Source of the DNA: an uncultured Bacteroidota bacterium
GTDB taxonomy: Bacteria > Bacteroidota > Bacteroidia > Bacteroidales > F082
NCBI GenBank assembly: GCA_913009685.1
Contig: CAJVXP010000007.1
Coordinates: 1-64,000, forward strand
DNA length: 64,000 nucleotides
Direction of reading: 5' to 3'
Shown: piece by piece, positions 53,929-63,586 of the stretch
Position numbering within the stretch: the stretch's first letter is position 1
How the letters are laid out: every line of letters starts with the position of its first letter
Translations under genes and position numbers: made by a program
Notes under the pieces: generated by a model
What the model was told of the DNA's origin: nothing
Database searches by the model: none
Seen by the model: the letters and a program-made list of their open reading frames with translations, nothing else

Positions 53929-54684
53929 ATGCTTTTAAACATAAAAAATTTACACGTTTCCATTGATGGAAAAGAGATCATCAAAGGATTGAATTTTAGT
54001 GTTAACAAAGGAGAAATCCATGCTATCATGGGGCCAAACGGTACAGGAAAAAGTACCCTTGCTGCTGCTATCACCGGACGTGAAGGCTATGAGATAACAC
54101 AGGGCGAAATTATTTTCAAAGGACAGGTCATCAACGACTGGTCGCCCGACAAAAGAGCCAACGAAGGCGTTTTTCTGAGTTTCCAGTATCCCATTGAAAT
54201 TCCCGGTGTCAGCATGACAAATTTCATGCGTACGGCATTAAATGCCCGGAGAGAATATCGAAAACTCCCGCCTGTTTCCGCAGGAGACTTTCTCCGGAAA
54301 ATGGAGGAAAAGAAAAAGTTGGTCGATATTCAGTCGAAACTGACCAATCGCTCGGTAAACGAAGGCTTTTCCGGTGGTGAAAAGAAAAAAAATGAAATCT
54401 TTCAAATGGCGATGCTCGAACCGGAACTGGCTATCCTTGATGAAACCGATTCGGGCCTCGACATCGATGCGTTAAAGGTGGTAGCCAATGGTGTGAACCA
54501 ATTGAAATCCGGCGAAAATGCTTTTATTGTCATTACACATTACCAGCGTTTGCTGGAATATATCGTTCCTGATTTTGTGCATGTTATGTACGATGGACGC
54601 ATTGTGAAATCGGGAGGAAAAGGGCTGGCGCTGGAATTGGAAGAGCGGGGCTACGAATGGATTAAAGAACAGTTTGACGACTAA
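53929..54684 (+). CDS. sufC: Fe-S assembly ATPase SufC
   Basis: 251 residues of a soluble ABC ATPase: Walker A GPNGTGKST, Q-loop FLSFQYP, signature FSGGEKKKNE, Walker B LAILDETDSGLD, and H-loop VITHYQRL. Its ATP cycle drives the SufB-SufD interface. It sits between sufB and sufD, 45 bp after sufB and 22 bp before the sufD ATG. Confidence 0.97.
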   Translation: MLLNIKNLHVSIDGKEIIKGLNFSVNKGEIHAIMGPNGTGKSTLAAAITGREGYEITQGEIIFKGQVINDWSPDKRANEGVFLSFQYPIEIPGVSMTNFMRTALNARREYRKLPPVSAGDFLRKMEEKKKLVDIQSKLTNRSVNEGFSGGEKKKNEIFQMAMLEPELAILDETDSGLDIDALKVVANGVNQLKSGENAFIVITHYQRLLEYIVPDFVHVMYDGRIVKSGGKGLALELEERGYEWIKEQFDD

Positions 54685-54706
54685 TCCGGTGAAAGAGAAA
54701 GAGGTT

Positions 54707-56119
54707 ATGGGAAAAATAAAAAAAACAGTCTATCCGCTGGAGGAAATTCTTATCCGACATTTCTCCAATCATTTTGAAAGGTTAAGTAGCCACGACATTC
54801 CGAAAGTAACAAAAATGCGCCGCGAAGCTATGGCAGCTTTTCAGCAAACCGGTTTCCCCCACAAAAAGATGGAAAACTGGCGCAACACGGATATGGAAGG
54901 AGTTTATGAAGAAGAACTTGCGGTTTTTGACCGGGAAATCCCTTTTGAGAAAGCGTTAAGCGAAATTTTTCTCTGCGAAGTACACGGATTTGAAGCCCGT
55001 GTTCTTTCCGTGCTGAACGGCAGTTTTTATAGTTCCGAAGAGGAAAAACTCACCGTGGATAAGAACGGCGTTATTGTAGGAAGTCTGGCTAAAGCCATGC
55101 AGGAATATCCCGAACTTGTTGAAAAATATTACGGCGAAATCATGCAGCAAACCGACGGTTTCAAATCATTGAATACCGCTATGGCTGCCGATGGTGTTTT
55201 TATCTATGTGCCCGATAATGTTGAGGTAGAAAACACTTTTCAAATTATCAATATCCTGAATAAACCCAAGCTGGTCATTAACGTTCGTAACCTGATTATT
55301 TTGGGAAAAAATGCCAGACTCAGGCTGCTGCACTGTGATGACTCGGTGAACCATCATGCCGGATTTATCAATAAAGTGAGCGAAACTTATCTCGGCGAAA
55401 ATGCTGAGTTGGAGCTTTATAAACTTCAGAATCTGAACAACGAAACGGCTTTGTTAAACCAGACTGCCATCCATCAGTCTGCCAACAGCCGGCTGAAAGT
55501 CAATGTGCTCTCGCTCAACGGAGGGCTGATTCGAAATGAAATCACCGATTTGATGAACGGCGAAGGGGCATGGTCTGATATTCGCGGATTATACCTTATG
55601 GATCAGCAGCAACATATTGATAACCAGGTTTTTGTTTACCATAATATGCCGCATTGTAACAGCAATCAACTTTTTAAAGGTATTCTGGATAATGAAGCTA
55701 CGGGTGTTTTCAACGGCTATATTTATGTGGCGAGAGATGCGCAGCAAACCAATGCTTTCCAGAGAAATAGCAATATTTTACTGACCAAAACAGCGCAGGT
55801 GGATACTATGCCGCATTTGGAAATTTATGCCGATGATGTAAAGTGCAGCCATGGAGCTTCGGTAGGACAATTAGATAATGAAGCTTTGTTTTACCTCATG
55901 CAGCGTGGCATTCCCTTTGACGATGCCCGTATGTTGCTTTTGTATGCTTACGCCGATGCCATTATTAAAGAAATTTCTATCTCAGCTCTCCGCATCAGTA
56001 TTGAAGACATGGTGAAACGCCGTTTGCGGGGCGATTTGTCTATTTGCGACCGGTGTGTGTTACATTGCAGCAACCCTGCCTCTCCCGTTATATTTGATAT
56101 TGATTTGAGCAAAATTTAA
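54707..56119 (+). CDS. sufD: Fe-S cluster assembly protein SufD
   Basis: 470 residues from the ATG at 54707, which has GAAAGAGG just upstream; an open frame from a TTG at 54674 overlaps sufC and is less likely. The N-terminal helical part includes KMENWRNTDMEGVYEE. The beta-helix core follows, with the conserved C-terminal block VKCSHGASVGQLDNEALFYLMQRGI containing the His and Cys partners of SufB. Pairs with SufB on SufC2. Confidence 0.95.
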   Translation: MGKIKKTVYPLEEILIRHFSNHFERLSSHDIPKVTKMRREAMAAFQQTGFPHKKMENWRNTDMEGVYEEELAVFDREIPFEKALSEIFLCEVHGFEARVLSVLNGSFYSSEEEKLTVDKNGVIVGSLAKAMQEYPELVEKYYGEIMQQTDGFKSLNTAMAADGVFIYVPDNVEVENTFQIINILNKPKLVINVRNLIILGKNARLRLLHCDDSVNHHAGFINKVSETYLGENAELELYKLQNLNNETALLNQTAIHQSANSRLKVNVLSLNGGLIRNEITDLMNGEGAWSDIRGLYLMDQQQHIDNQVFVYHNMPHCNSNQLFKGILDNEATGVFNGYIYVARDAQQTNAFQRNSNILLTKTAQVDTMPHLEIYADDVKCSHGASVGQLDNEALFYLMQRGIPFDDARMLLLYAYADAIIKEISISALRISIEDMVKRRLRGDLSICDRCVLHCSNPASPVIFDIDLSKI

Positions 56120-56123
56120 CATT

Positions 56124-57335
56124 ATGGATATTAACCAAATAAGAAAAGATTTTCCTATCCTTGACCAAAAAGTCAACGGAAACCCATTGGTATATTTTGA
56201 CAATGCGGCAACTACTCAGAAACCGCTAACTGTTATTCAAAGGATTTCAGATTATTATCTGAGAGAAAACAGCAATGTCCATCGCGGGGTGCATCACCTC
56301 AGCCAGGTGGCTACGGAGGCTTACGAAAATGCTCGCAAATATGTTGCGGATTTTATCAATGCAAAGGAGAGTAAAGAGATCATTTTTACGCGTGGTACTA
56401 CCGAATCCATCAATTTGCTCGCTACCGTTTTTGTTCCCTGGATTCATGCCGGTGATGAAATTGTGGTTTCGGGGATGGAACATCATTCCAATATGGTTCC
56501 CTGGCAGCAGCTGTGTGAGAAAAACAAAGCCCGGCTGAAAGTTCTTCCGGTAGCTCTGAATGGCACGCTCGATTTGGATTTTCTGGAGAAACTGCTGACA
56601 CCAAAAGTTAAATTGCTGGCGGTTACCCATCTCTCCAATGTGTTGGGAACCGTTAATCCGGTAAAAGAGATCATACGTATTGCCCACAAAAAGGGAGTGC
56701 CGGTACTGCTGGATGGCGCCCAGGGCATTGCTCATACCAAAGTGGATGTGCAGGATTTGGATGTTGATTTCTATGCGTTTTCCGGACATAAAGTTTATGC
56801 GCCCATGGGTATCGGAGTGTTATACGGACGTTCTGCCTGGCTCCAAAAGCTGCCTCCTTATCAGTTTGGCGGTGAGATGATCGATGATGTGAGTTTTGAG
56901 AAGACCACTTTCAGCAAACTACCTTACAAATATGAAGCCGGAACACCCAATGTTGCCGGCGCTTTGGGCATGGAAGCCGCTTTGCGTTATGTGAATGAAA
57001 CCGGATGGGAAGATATTCTAAAGCACGAAGACGCCCTGTTGCGTTACGCTACGGAGAAATTGGAAAATATTGCAGGCATGCGTATTATCGGTCAGGCCAA
57101 AGACAAGGCTGCCGTCATCTCCTTTCTAATTCATGGCATTCATCCTTTTGATTTGGGAACGTTGCTGGATCAAATGGGAATTGCTGTTCGAACCGGTCAT
57201 CATTGCGCACAGCCGCTCATGGATTTTTACTGTATCCCGGGAACGGTAAGAGCTTCTTTCGGATTGTATAACACAAAAGAAGAAATCGATATTTTTGCAG
57301 AAGCGATAGAAAAAGCTGTCAGCATGTTGCGTTAA
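56124..57335 (+). CDS. sufS: cysteine desulfurase SufS
   Basis: Supplies sulfur for Fe-S clusters from cysteine. 403 residues, class V aminotransferase fold: FDNAATTQKP, MEHHSNMVPW, LLDGAQGIAH, Schiff-base K223 in FSGHKVYAPMG, and the active-site Cys in RTGHHCAQPLM. The HHCAQP loop without insertion marks the group II (SufS/CsdA) type that needs SufE. sufE follows 26 bp later. The start is 4 nt after the sufD stop. Confidence 0.96.
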   Translation: MDINQIRKDFPILDQKVNGNPLVYFDNAATTQKPLTVIQRISDYYLRENSNVHRGVHHLSQVATEAYENARKYVADFINAKESKEIIFTRGTTESINLLATVFVPWIHAGDEIVVSGMEHHSNMVPWQQLCEKNKARLKVLPVALNGTLDLDFLEKLLTPKVKLLAVTHLSNVLGTVNPVKEIIRIAHKKGVPVLLDGAQGIAHTKVDVQDLDVDFYAFSGHKVYAPMGIGVLYGRSAWLQKLPPYQFGGEMIDDVSFEKTTFSKLPYKYEAGTPNVAGALGMEAALRYVNETGWEDILKHEDALLRYATEKLENIAGMRIIGQAKDKAAVISFLIHGIHPFDLGTLLDQMGIAVRTGHHCAQPLMDFYCIPGTVRASFGLYNTKEEIDIFAEAIEKAVSMLR

Positions 57336-57361
57336 CGGTCATAAATCTAAAACAACAAAAG

Positions 57362-57787
57362 ATGAGTATTGCAGAAAAGGAACAAATGGTCATAGAAGAG
57401 TTTTCTCTGTTTGAAGACTGGATGGACAAATATTCTTATCTTATTGAGCTGGGAAAAGAACTTCCGCTTATTGATGAAAAATACAAGACAAACCAGTATC
57501 TGATTTCCGGTTGTCAAAGCCGGGTCTGGCTTCATGCCGAACTGAAAGGAGATAAGATATTCCTTACTGCCGACAGCGATGCCGTGATTACAAAAGGTAT
57601 TATCAGTTTACTCATCCGTGTTTTGTCGGGACATACACCCAAAGAGATGCTGGAAGCCAAACTGGATTTTCTTGAACAAATCGGCTTGAAAGAACATCTG
57701 TCGCCTACCCGTGCCAACGGTCTTTCGTCTATGGTGAAACAGATTATGTTGTATGCCAGAGCTTTTCAGATAAAGATGAACCAGTAA
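57362..57787 (+). CDS. sufE: sulfur acceptor SufE
   Basis: 141 residues. Accepts persulfide from SufS and passes it to SufB. The acceptor cysteine lies in ISGCQSRVWL (about residue 50); LSGHTPKEMLEAKLDFLEQIGLKEHLSPTRANGLSSM is the conserved C-terminal region. Length and order fit SufE, not the CsdE variant with extra segments. Within the suf operon. Confidence 0.95.
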   Translation: MSIAEKEQMVIEEFSLFEDWMDKYSYLIELGKELPLIDEKYKTNQYLISGCQSRVWLHAELKGDKIFLTADSDAVITKGIISLLIRVLSGHTPKEMLEAKLDFLEQIGLKEHLSPTRANGLSSMVKQIMLYARAFQIKMNQ

Positions 57788-57797
57788 AAATCAGAAA

Positions 57798-58118
57798 ATG
57801 ACGGCTGAAGAAAAAAAAGTACTGGAAGAGAAAATCGTCCATGTTTTAAAAAATATTTTCGATCCGGAAATTCCGGTCAATATTTACGAACTCGGACTGA
57901 TTTATGAGCATAAAGTGGATGACGAGGGAAATGTGAAAGTGGTTATGACCCTCACGGCTCCCAACTGTCCGGTGGCTGATGTGATGCCCCGGCAGGTGAA
58001 AGAGGAAATTTCTTATCTCACCGGCGTGAAGGATGTGGATGTGGAGATCACTTTCGAGCCGCCCTGGGATATGGATATGATTTCGGATGAAGCCAGGCTG
58101 GAGTTAGGACTGATGTAG
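57798..58118 (+). CDS. sufT: SufT-like protein (MIP18/DUF59 family)
   Basis: 106 residues of a DUF59 domain: NIFDPEIPVNIYELGLIYE near the N-terminus, LTAPNCPVADVMPRQV with the conserved Cys, and VEITFEPPWDMDMISDEARLELGL at the C-terminus. Members help mature Fe-S proteins. It is 10 bp after sufE and ends the suf operon in Bacteroidota. The name SufT is used by position and family. Confidence 0.9.
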   Translation: MTAEEKKVLEEKIVHVLKNIFDPEIPVNIYELGLIYEHKVDDEGNVKVVMTLTAPNCPVADVMPRQVKEEISYLTGVKDVDVEITFEPPWDMDMISDEARLELGLM

Positions 58119-58279
58119 GTGTTTCGTTTTCGTTCCAACCCATCGATTGTTATTATTTTTTCAAATTGAAAAATACCTGAGTACGCCACTGTTCTCCTGA
58201 TTTTATCCGTGAAATTGATTCCTTCAAAAAAGTATTTTGCAAAAGATTTCGTAAAAAGTTATTAGTTTCAAAAATATTT

Positions 58280-58287
58280 TACATTTG
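58280..58287 (+). promoter_or_regulatory. -7 box TACATTTG of the leu operon
   Basis: Exact consensus. The leader-peptide ATG at 58293 is only 5 nt further, so transcription should start at or beside it. No -33 TTTG at normal spacing. Confidence 0.6.
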
Positions 58288-58292
58288 TCCCC

Positions 58293-58361
58293 ATGATTAT
58301 GGACAGTCACAACAACATAAGGAGATTTATTCTATCGGCACTTATTATTATGAGGTGTTGA
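58293..58361 (+). CDS. Ile/Leu leader peptide of the leu operon
   Basis: A 22-codon ORF, MIMDSHNN...RRFILSALIIMRC, with in-frame ATGs at 58293 and 58299 and TGA at 58359-58361. Four Ile and two Leu codons fall in its last 14 residues. It lies between a -7 box and a terminator in front of leuA, the standard place for an attenuator leader. The codon bias toward Ile and Leu is clear but weaker than in the pheA leader, so the call is moderate. Confidence 0.65.
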   Translation: MIMDSHNNIRRFILSALIIMRC

Positions 58362-58363
58362 AA

Positions 58364-58404
58364 GGGATTTTTGTAAACTGTTGCTAAAATGATACAAACT
58401 TCCC
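58364..58404 (+). promoter_or_regulatory. predicted antiterminator pairing of the leu leader
   Basis: GGGAUUUUUGU (58364-58374), starting 2 nt after the leader stop, can pair with ACAAACUUCCC (58394-58404) at 9 of 11 positions. The second partner includes the first arm of the terminator, so the structures exclude each other. Confidence 0.55.
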
Positions 58405-58429
58405 GCCGAAAACGGGAAGTTTTTTTTTG
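58396..58429 (+). terminator. attenuator terminator upstream of leuA
   Basis: AAACTTCCCG (58396-58405) pairs perfectly with CGGGAAGTTT (58413-58422) around a 7-nt loop and runs into T9. It lies 51 nt before the leuA ATG and has no other gene to end, which marks it as an attenuator. Confidence 0.9.
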
Positions 58430-58479
58430 CAGGCAACAATAGAAAACAGGTAAACAGAGAAAATTAAATTCACAAAATT

Positions 58480-59973
58480 ATGAGTGAGAAGATCATTGTT
58501 TTTGATACTACCCTCCGGGATGGTGAACAGGTCCCCGGCTGTCAGTTAAATACCGTGGAAAAAATTGAAGTGGCCAGAGCTCTTGAGCTATTGGGAGTAG
58601 ATGTGATTGAAGCCGGGTTTCCCATCTCCAGTCCCGGCGACTTTCATTCGGTGGTCGAAATTTCAAAAGCCGTAACCAAACCAGTGATTTGCGGGCTTAC
58701 CCGTGCTGTGGAAAAAGATATTGATGTGGCCGCCGAAGCGCTTCAGTATGCCAAAAGGAAACGCATCCATACGGGTATCGGCACTTCTCCTTATCACATC
58801 AAATATAAGCTGAATTCTACTCCTGATAAAATTATGGAGCGGGCTGTGGCAGCGGTAAAATATGCCAAAAAGTTTGTGGAAGATGTAGAGTTTTATGCCG
58901 AAGATGCCGGTCGCAGCGATAACGAATATCTTGCAAGAGTAGTCGAAGCCGTCATTGCTGCCGGTGCCACGGTGGTGAATATCCCGGATACTACCGGCTA
59001 CTGCCTGCCGCATGAATTCGGAGAAAAAATCCGTTACCTCATGGAAAATGTTTCCAATGTCCACAAGGCCGTTATTTCCACGCATTGCCATAACGATCTG
59101 GGTATGGCCACAGCCAACACCATCGAAGGTGTGCTCAACGGTGCCAGGCAGGTGGAAGTAACTTTAAACGGCATTGGTGAGCGTGCCGGAAACACTTCTC
59201 TGGAAGAGGTGGTCATGATTTTAAAAAGCCACAAAAACCTGCCCGTTTACACGGAAATCAACACCAAACAGATATACAAAACCAGCAGGCTGGTCTCTTC
59301 ACTCATGAACATGCCTATTCAACCTAACAAGGCCATTGTGGGTAGAAATGCTTTTGCCCATTCCTCTGGAATTCATCAGGATGGGGTGTTGAAAAACCGT
59401 GAAAATTACGAAATCATTAATCCCAAAGATGTGGGGATTAAAGAATCAAGTATTCAGCTGACGGCACGGAGTGGTCGTGCAGCCCTGAAACACCGGCTGA
59501 AAATCCTTGGTTATGATTTTAGCAAAGATGAAATTGATAAGATCTACGATCGTTTCCTGGCTTTAGCCGATAAAAAGAAAGACATCAAAGATGATGATTT
59601 GAGGGCTTTGGTGGGGAAAGCTGCCCGGGAAGACCGGGCGATAAAACTGGAACTGTTGCAGGTGGTTTGTGGTAAATCGTCTGTTCCTATGGCCACGGTA
59701 CGGCTGAAAATAAACAATGAAATCCATTCGGCCACCGCTTCGGGAAACGGTCCTATTGATGCAGCTTTTACTGCTGTAAAACAGCTTGTTAAAAGAAAAG
59801 TTAATCTGGAAGAGTTTCTTATTCAAGCTATTACACGTGGTAGCGATGACCTTGGGAAAGTGCATGTTCAGATTGAAAACCGGGGAAAATTATACTATGG
59901 TTTTTCTGCCAGCACCGATATTATTACAGGAGCTGTAGAGGCTTTTGTGGATGCTATTTCAAAAATAATTTAA
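58480..59973 (+). CDS. leuA: 2-isopropylmalate synthase
   Basis: First step of leucine synthesis: 2-oxoisovalerate plus acetyl-CoA. 497 residues. N-terminal HMGL-type TIM barrel: [72 protein letters not shown], and [10 protein letters not shown]. The C-terminal regulatory LeuA domain (from about 365, [30 protein letters not shown]) gives leucine feedback. First structural gene after the attenuator. Confidence 0.95.
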   Translation: MSEKIIVFDTTLRDGEQVPGCQLNTVEKIEVARALELLGVDVIEAGFPISSPGDFHSVVEISKAVTKPVICGLTRAVEKDIDVAAEALQYAKRKRIHTGIGTSPYHIKYKLNSTPDKIMERAVAAVKYAKKFVEDVEFYAEDAGRSDNEYLARVVEAVIAAGATVVNIPDTTGYCLPHEFGEKIRYLMENVSNVHKAVISTHCHNDLGMATANTIEGVLNGARQVEVTLNGIGERAGNTSLEEVVMILKSHKNLPVYTEINTKQIYKTSRLVSSLMNMPIQPNKAIVGRNAFAHSSGIHQDGVLKNRENYEIINPKDVGIKESSIQLTARSGRAALKHRLKILGYDFSKDEIDKIYDRFLALADKKKDIKDDDLRALVGKAAREDRAIKLELLQVVCGKSSVPMATVRLKINNEIHSATASGNGPIDAAFTAVKQLVKRKVNLEEFLIQAITRGSDDLGKVHVQIENRGKLYYGFSASTDIITGAVEAFVDAISKII

Positions 59974-59988
59974 CAAAATTTATTGTTC

Positions 59989-61389
59989 GTGAAACCAAAA
60001 ACATTATTCGATAAGATTTGGGACAGCCATGTGGTTGATTCCATTAGTGATGGTCCGGATGTTCTCTATATCGACCGGCAATATATTCATGAGGTAACCA
60101 GCCCTCAGGCTTTTACGGGTCTGCGTAAAAGAGGTATCCGGCTTTTCAGGCCGGAAAGAACTCTCGCTACTGCAGATCACAACATTCCCACATTGCATCA
60201 GGAACTACCTATCCGTGAAGAGCTTTCGCGGATACAGGTGCAAACGCTTTCCGACAACTGCAAGGAATTTGGGGTGGAACTTTATGGTCTGGGACATCCT
60301 TACAATGGTATTGTACACGTCATTGGCGCTGAGATGGGATTTACACAACCGGGGATGACCATTGTTTGCGGCGACAGCCACACCTCTACGCATGGTGCCT
60401 TCGGCAGTATTGCCTTCGGCATCGGCACCAGCGAAGTGGAAATGGTTTTTGCCAGCCAGTGTGTGTTGCAACCCAAGCCGAAAAAAATGCAAATAAACAT
60501 TGACGGCAAGTTGGGCAAAGGAGTTTCTGCCAAAGACATTATTCTGTACATTATTTCGCAGATTTCTGCCAGCGGCGCCACAGGCTATTTTGTGGAGTTT
60601 GCCGGCAGCACTATTCGCAGCCTGAGCATGGAAGCACGCATGACCGTTTGCAATATGAGTATCGAAATGGGTGCTCGCGGGGGACTCATTGCTCCCGACG
60701 AAACTACCTTTAACTATTTAAAAGGACGTGAGTTTGTACCAAAGGGTGCTGACTGGAACCGGGCGATGGAAAAATGGCAAACATTAAAAAGTGATACTGA
60801 TGCAGCTTTTGATAAAGAGTTGTTTTTTCGTGCCGGAGATATTAAGCCCATGATAACCTACGGTACAAACCCTGGTATGGGCGTCCCCATTGATGGTTGC
60901 GTACCACAACTTGATGAGATTCCGGTGGAGCAACAGGAATCTTTTAAAAAAGCACTAAAATACATGGGATTTGAACCAGGCATGAAGCTGGAAGGTCATC
61001 CCATCGATTATGTTTTTCTCGGAAGCTGTACTAACGGCCGCATTGAAGACATCAGAGCTTTTGCCTCGCTGGTAAAAGGGAAGAAAAAGGCAGAAAATGT
61101 TACGGCATGGATTGTCCCCGGTTCAAAACACGTGGAAAAACAGGCCTGCGACGAAGGGCTGGTGGATATTCTTGAGAAAGCCGGTTTTGCCTTCCGTCAA
61201 CCGGGGTGTTCGGCCTGTCTCGCCATGAACGAAGACAAGATTCCGGCAGGAAAATACTCGGTTTCTACCTCTAACCGGAATTTTGAAGGCAGGCAGGGCC
61301 CAGGCGCCCGTACTTTGCTGGCCAGCCCACTCACTGCTGCTGCTGCTGCCATTACAGGAAAACTTATCAACCCGGCAGATTTGATTTAA
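59989..61389 (+). CDS. leuC: isopropylmalate isomerase, large subunit
   Basis: Isomerises 2- to 3-isopropylmalate with leuD; an aconitase-type [4Fe-4S] enzyme. 466 residues: [12 protein letters not shown] at the N-terminus, [24 protein letters not shown], and the cluster cysteines in [12 protein letters not shown] and [11 protein letters not shown]. There is no ATG at the family start; a GTG at 59989 ([11 protein letters not shown]) or the TTG at 59983 must be used, and GTG gives the better alignment. It begins 15 nt after the leuA stop. Confidence 0.93.
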   Translation: MKPKTLFDKIWDSHVVDSISDGPDVLYIDRQYIHEVTSPQAFTGLRKRGIRLFRPERTLATADHNIPTLHQELPIREELSRIQVQTLSDNCKEFGVELYGLGHPYNGIVHVIGAEMGFTQPGMTIVCGDSHTSTHGAFGSIAFGIGTSEVEMVFASQCVLQPKPKKMQINIDGKLGKGVSAKDIILYIISQISASGATGYFVEFAGSTIRSLSMEARMTVCNMSIEMGARGGLIAPDETTFNYLKGREFVPKGADWNRAMEKWQTLKSDTDAAFDKELFFRAGDIKPMITYGTNPGMGVPIDGCVPQLDEIPVEQQESFKKALKYMGFEPGMKLEGHPIDYVFLGSCTNGRIEDIRAFASLVKGKKKAENVTAWIVPGSKHVEKQACDEGLVDILEKAGFAFRQPGCSACLAMNEDKIPAGKYSVSTSNRNFEGRQGPGARTLLASPLTAAAAAITGKLINPADLI

Positions 61390-61415
61390 AATGTTTCAAA
61401 AAGAAAATTAAAATT

Positions 61416-62012
61416 ATGGCTATTAAAAAATTCAGCATACTTACATCAGCCTGCATTCCGCTTCCTGCGGAGAATGTGGATACCGACCAGATTATCCCGG
61501 CAAGGTTTCTGAAAGCTACCTCCCGCGAAGGTTTTGGTGAAAACCTTTTCCGCGACTGGCGTTACGATAAAAATAACCAGCCGGTGAAAAATTTTGTCCT
61601 GAACAACCCGGAATATTCGGGTAAAATTCTTGTGGCCGGAAAAAATTTCGGCAGCGGTTCCAGCCGCGAACATGCCGCCTGGGCTATATTTGATTATGGT
61701 TTCCGGGTAGTTGTTTCCAGCTTTTTCGCTGATATTTTTAAAAACAACGCTATGAACAACGGCTTGCTGCCTGTGCAGGTTTCCGAAACGTTCTTGAGAA
61801 ATATTTTTAGCGAAATAGAAAAAGATGCCGCCACGCCGTTACAGATAAATCTTGAAAAACAGGAAACTAAACTATTGTCCACCGGCGAGAGTGAAACCTT
61901 TGAAATAAATACGTATAAAAAACTGTGTTTCCTCAACGGTTACGACGACATTGATTTTCTTTTAAGTAAAAAAGATAAAATAGTTGCATTTGAAGAAAAG
62001 AGAGGAAGTTAG
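61416..62012 (+). CDS. leuD: isopropylmalate isomerase, small subunit
   Basis: 198 residues, the swivelling domain partner of LeuC. Motifs: [16 protein letters not shown] near the N-terminus and [44 protein letters not shown], which is the standard leuD core. It follows leuC by 26 bp and ends 2 nt before the next gene. In Bacteroidota the same LeuCD probably also serves citramalate isomerisation if the next gene is a citramalate synthase. Confidence 0.95.
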   Translation: MAIKKFSILTSACIPLPAENVDTDQIIPARFLKATSREGFGENLFRDWRYDKNNQPVKNFVLNNPEYSGKILVAGKNFGSGSSREHAAWAIFDYGFRVVVSSFFADIFKNNAMNNGLLPVQVSETFLRNIFSEIEKDAATPLQINLEKQETKLLSTGESETFEINTYKKLCFLNGYDDIDFLLSKKDKIVAFEEKRGS

Positions 62013-62014
62013 CT

Positions 62015-63550
62015 ATGCAATTGGAAATAATGGATACGACCCTGCGCGATGGCGAACAAACGCAGGGCATCTCTTTTTCGCCGAGAGAAAAGCTGCATCT
62101 GACGCAGTTTCTGTTAACTGAACTGGGTGTTGACCGGGTTGAAATCGCATCGGCAGGCGTCTCAAAAGGAGAGCTTAAAGCCGCTGAAATGATCGCCCGC
62201 TGGGCCGGTAAAAACGGCTACCTTGATAAAATTGAAGTACTCGGCTTCATCGATGGAGAAAAATCATTACGCTGGATTTATGATGCCGGTTTGAAAGGGG
62301 TCAACCTGTTAAGCAAAGGTTCGCTCCGGCATCTGGAAAAACAGTTGCGCAAAAGTCCCGAACAACATGCCCGCGACATTAAAAATGTGGTGGCAAAAGC
62401 TGAAAAAATGGGTATTTCGGTTAATTTGTATCTCGAAGACTGGTCAAACGGAATGTTGTCCTCGCCCGATTATGTCTCCTTTTTAATGGAAGCTTTGAAA
62501 GATGAAAAAATTGAAAGATTCATGCTCCCCGACACACTGGGCATCTTAAATCCGGACCAGACATACGTATTTTGCCGGAAGATGACAGAAACATATCCTC
62601 ATCTTCATTTCGATTTTCATGCGCATAACGATTACGACCTGGCCGTAGCCAATGTGCTGGCAGCTGTAAAAGCCGGCATAAAAGGGGTTCACACCACTGT
62701 AAACGGGCTGGGCGAAAGAGCCGGAAATACGCCTCTTTCCAGCATTGTCGGCGTGTTACACGACCATCTCAAAATAAAAACCAACATTCAGGAATCCAAC
62801 ATCACCCGCGTCAGCAAGCTTGTCGAACGCTTTTCGGGTATCCGTATTCCGGTGAACAAACCCGTTGTGGGCGAAAATGTGTTTACACAAACATCAGGCA
62901 TCCATGCCGATGGCGATAGTAAAGATAATTTGTATTATAACGAATTACTTCCGGAGCGTTTTGGGCGCAAACGGAAATATGCCCTCGGAAAATTATCGGG
63001 CAAAGCCAGCATTAAAAAAAATCTTGAAGAAATCGGCCTTCAGCTGGATCCCGAATCATTAAAACAGGTTACAAAAAGAATAAATGAGCTGGGCGACAGA
63101 AAAGAGACTATCACACTGGACGACCTGCCTTATATTATTGCCGACGTGCTGGATAACGGGGGCGAAAATCATCATGTTTTCATAAAAAACTATTCGCTTT
63201 CGCTGACACACGGCATGCATCCTTTGGCCAGCATCCAGATAGAGATAAATGGAAAACTATATGAAGGAGCCTCCATTGGCGATGGCCAATACGACGCTTT
63301 TATGAAAGCCTTGTGGGGTGTTTATGACCGTATCGGGGAAAAGAAACCTGTTTTGACCGATTACCGCGTAGCTATCCCGCCGGGAGGCAAAACGGATGCG
63401 CTGGTCGAAACCGTTATCAGTTGGGATTTTGACGGAAATACCATTACCACCAAAGGCCTCGACGCTGACCAAACAGTGGCAGCCTTAAAAGCAACGGAAA
63501 AAATGTTGAATGTTCTGGAGATGAGAAAACAAACTTTTAGTAAGGCATAA
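62015..63550 (+). CDS. second LeuA-family synthase, probably citramalate synthase
   Basis: 511 residues of the HMGL TIM-barrel family: [90 protein letters not shown], and TSGIHADGDSKDNLYYNELLPERFGRKRKYALGKLSGKASIK, with a C-terminal regulatory domain. It differs from leuA at 58480 in the N-terminal and C-terminal parts. Second synthases of this kind often make (R)-citramalate from pyruvate and acetyl-CoA for isoleucine, which would fit the Ile codons of the leader. 2-isopropylmalate or homocitrate synthase cannot be excluded. Confidence 0.75.
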   Translation: MQLEIMDTTLRDGEQTQGISFSPREKLHLTQFLLTELGVDRVEIASAGVSKGELKAAEMIARWAGKNGYLDKIEVLGFIDGEKSLRWIYDAGLKGVNLLSKGSLRHLEKQLRKSPEQHARDIKNVVAKAEKMGISVNLYLEDWSNGMLSSPDYVSFLMEALKDEKIERFMLPDTLGILNPDQTYVFCRKMTETYPHLHFDFHAHNDYDLAVANVLAAVKAGIKGVHTTVNGLGERAGNTPLSSIVGVLHDHLKIKTNIQESNITRVSKLVERFSGIRIPVNKPVVGENVFTQTSGIHADGDSKDNLYYNELLPERFGRKRKYALGKLSGKASIKKNLEEIGLQLDPESLKQVTKRINELGDRKETITLDDLPYIIADVLDNGGENHHVFIKNYSLSLTHGMHPLASIQIEINGKLYEGASIGDGQYDAFMKALWGVYDRIGEKKPVLTDYRVAIPPGGKTDALVETVISWDFDGNTITTKGLDADQTVAALKATEKMLNVLEMRKQTFSKA

Positions 63551-63586
63551 AAACATATTTTATTTTACAAGATAAAGAAAAGCATT

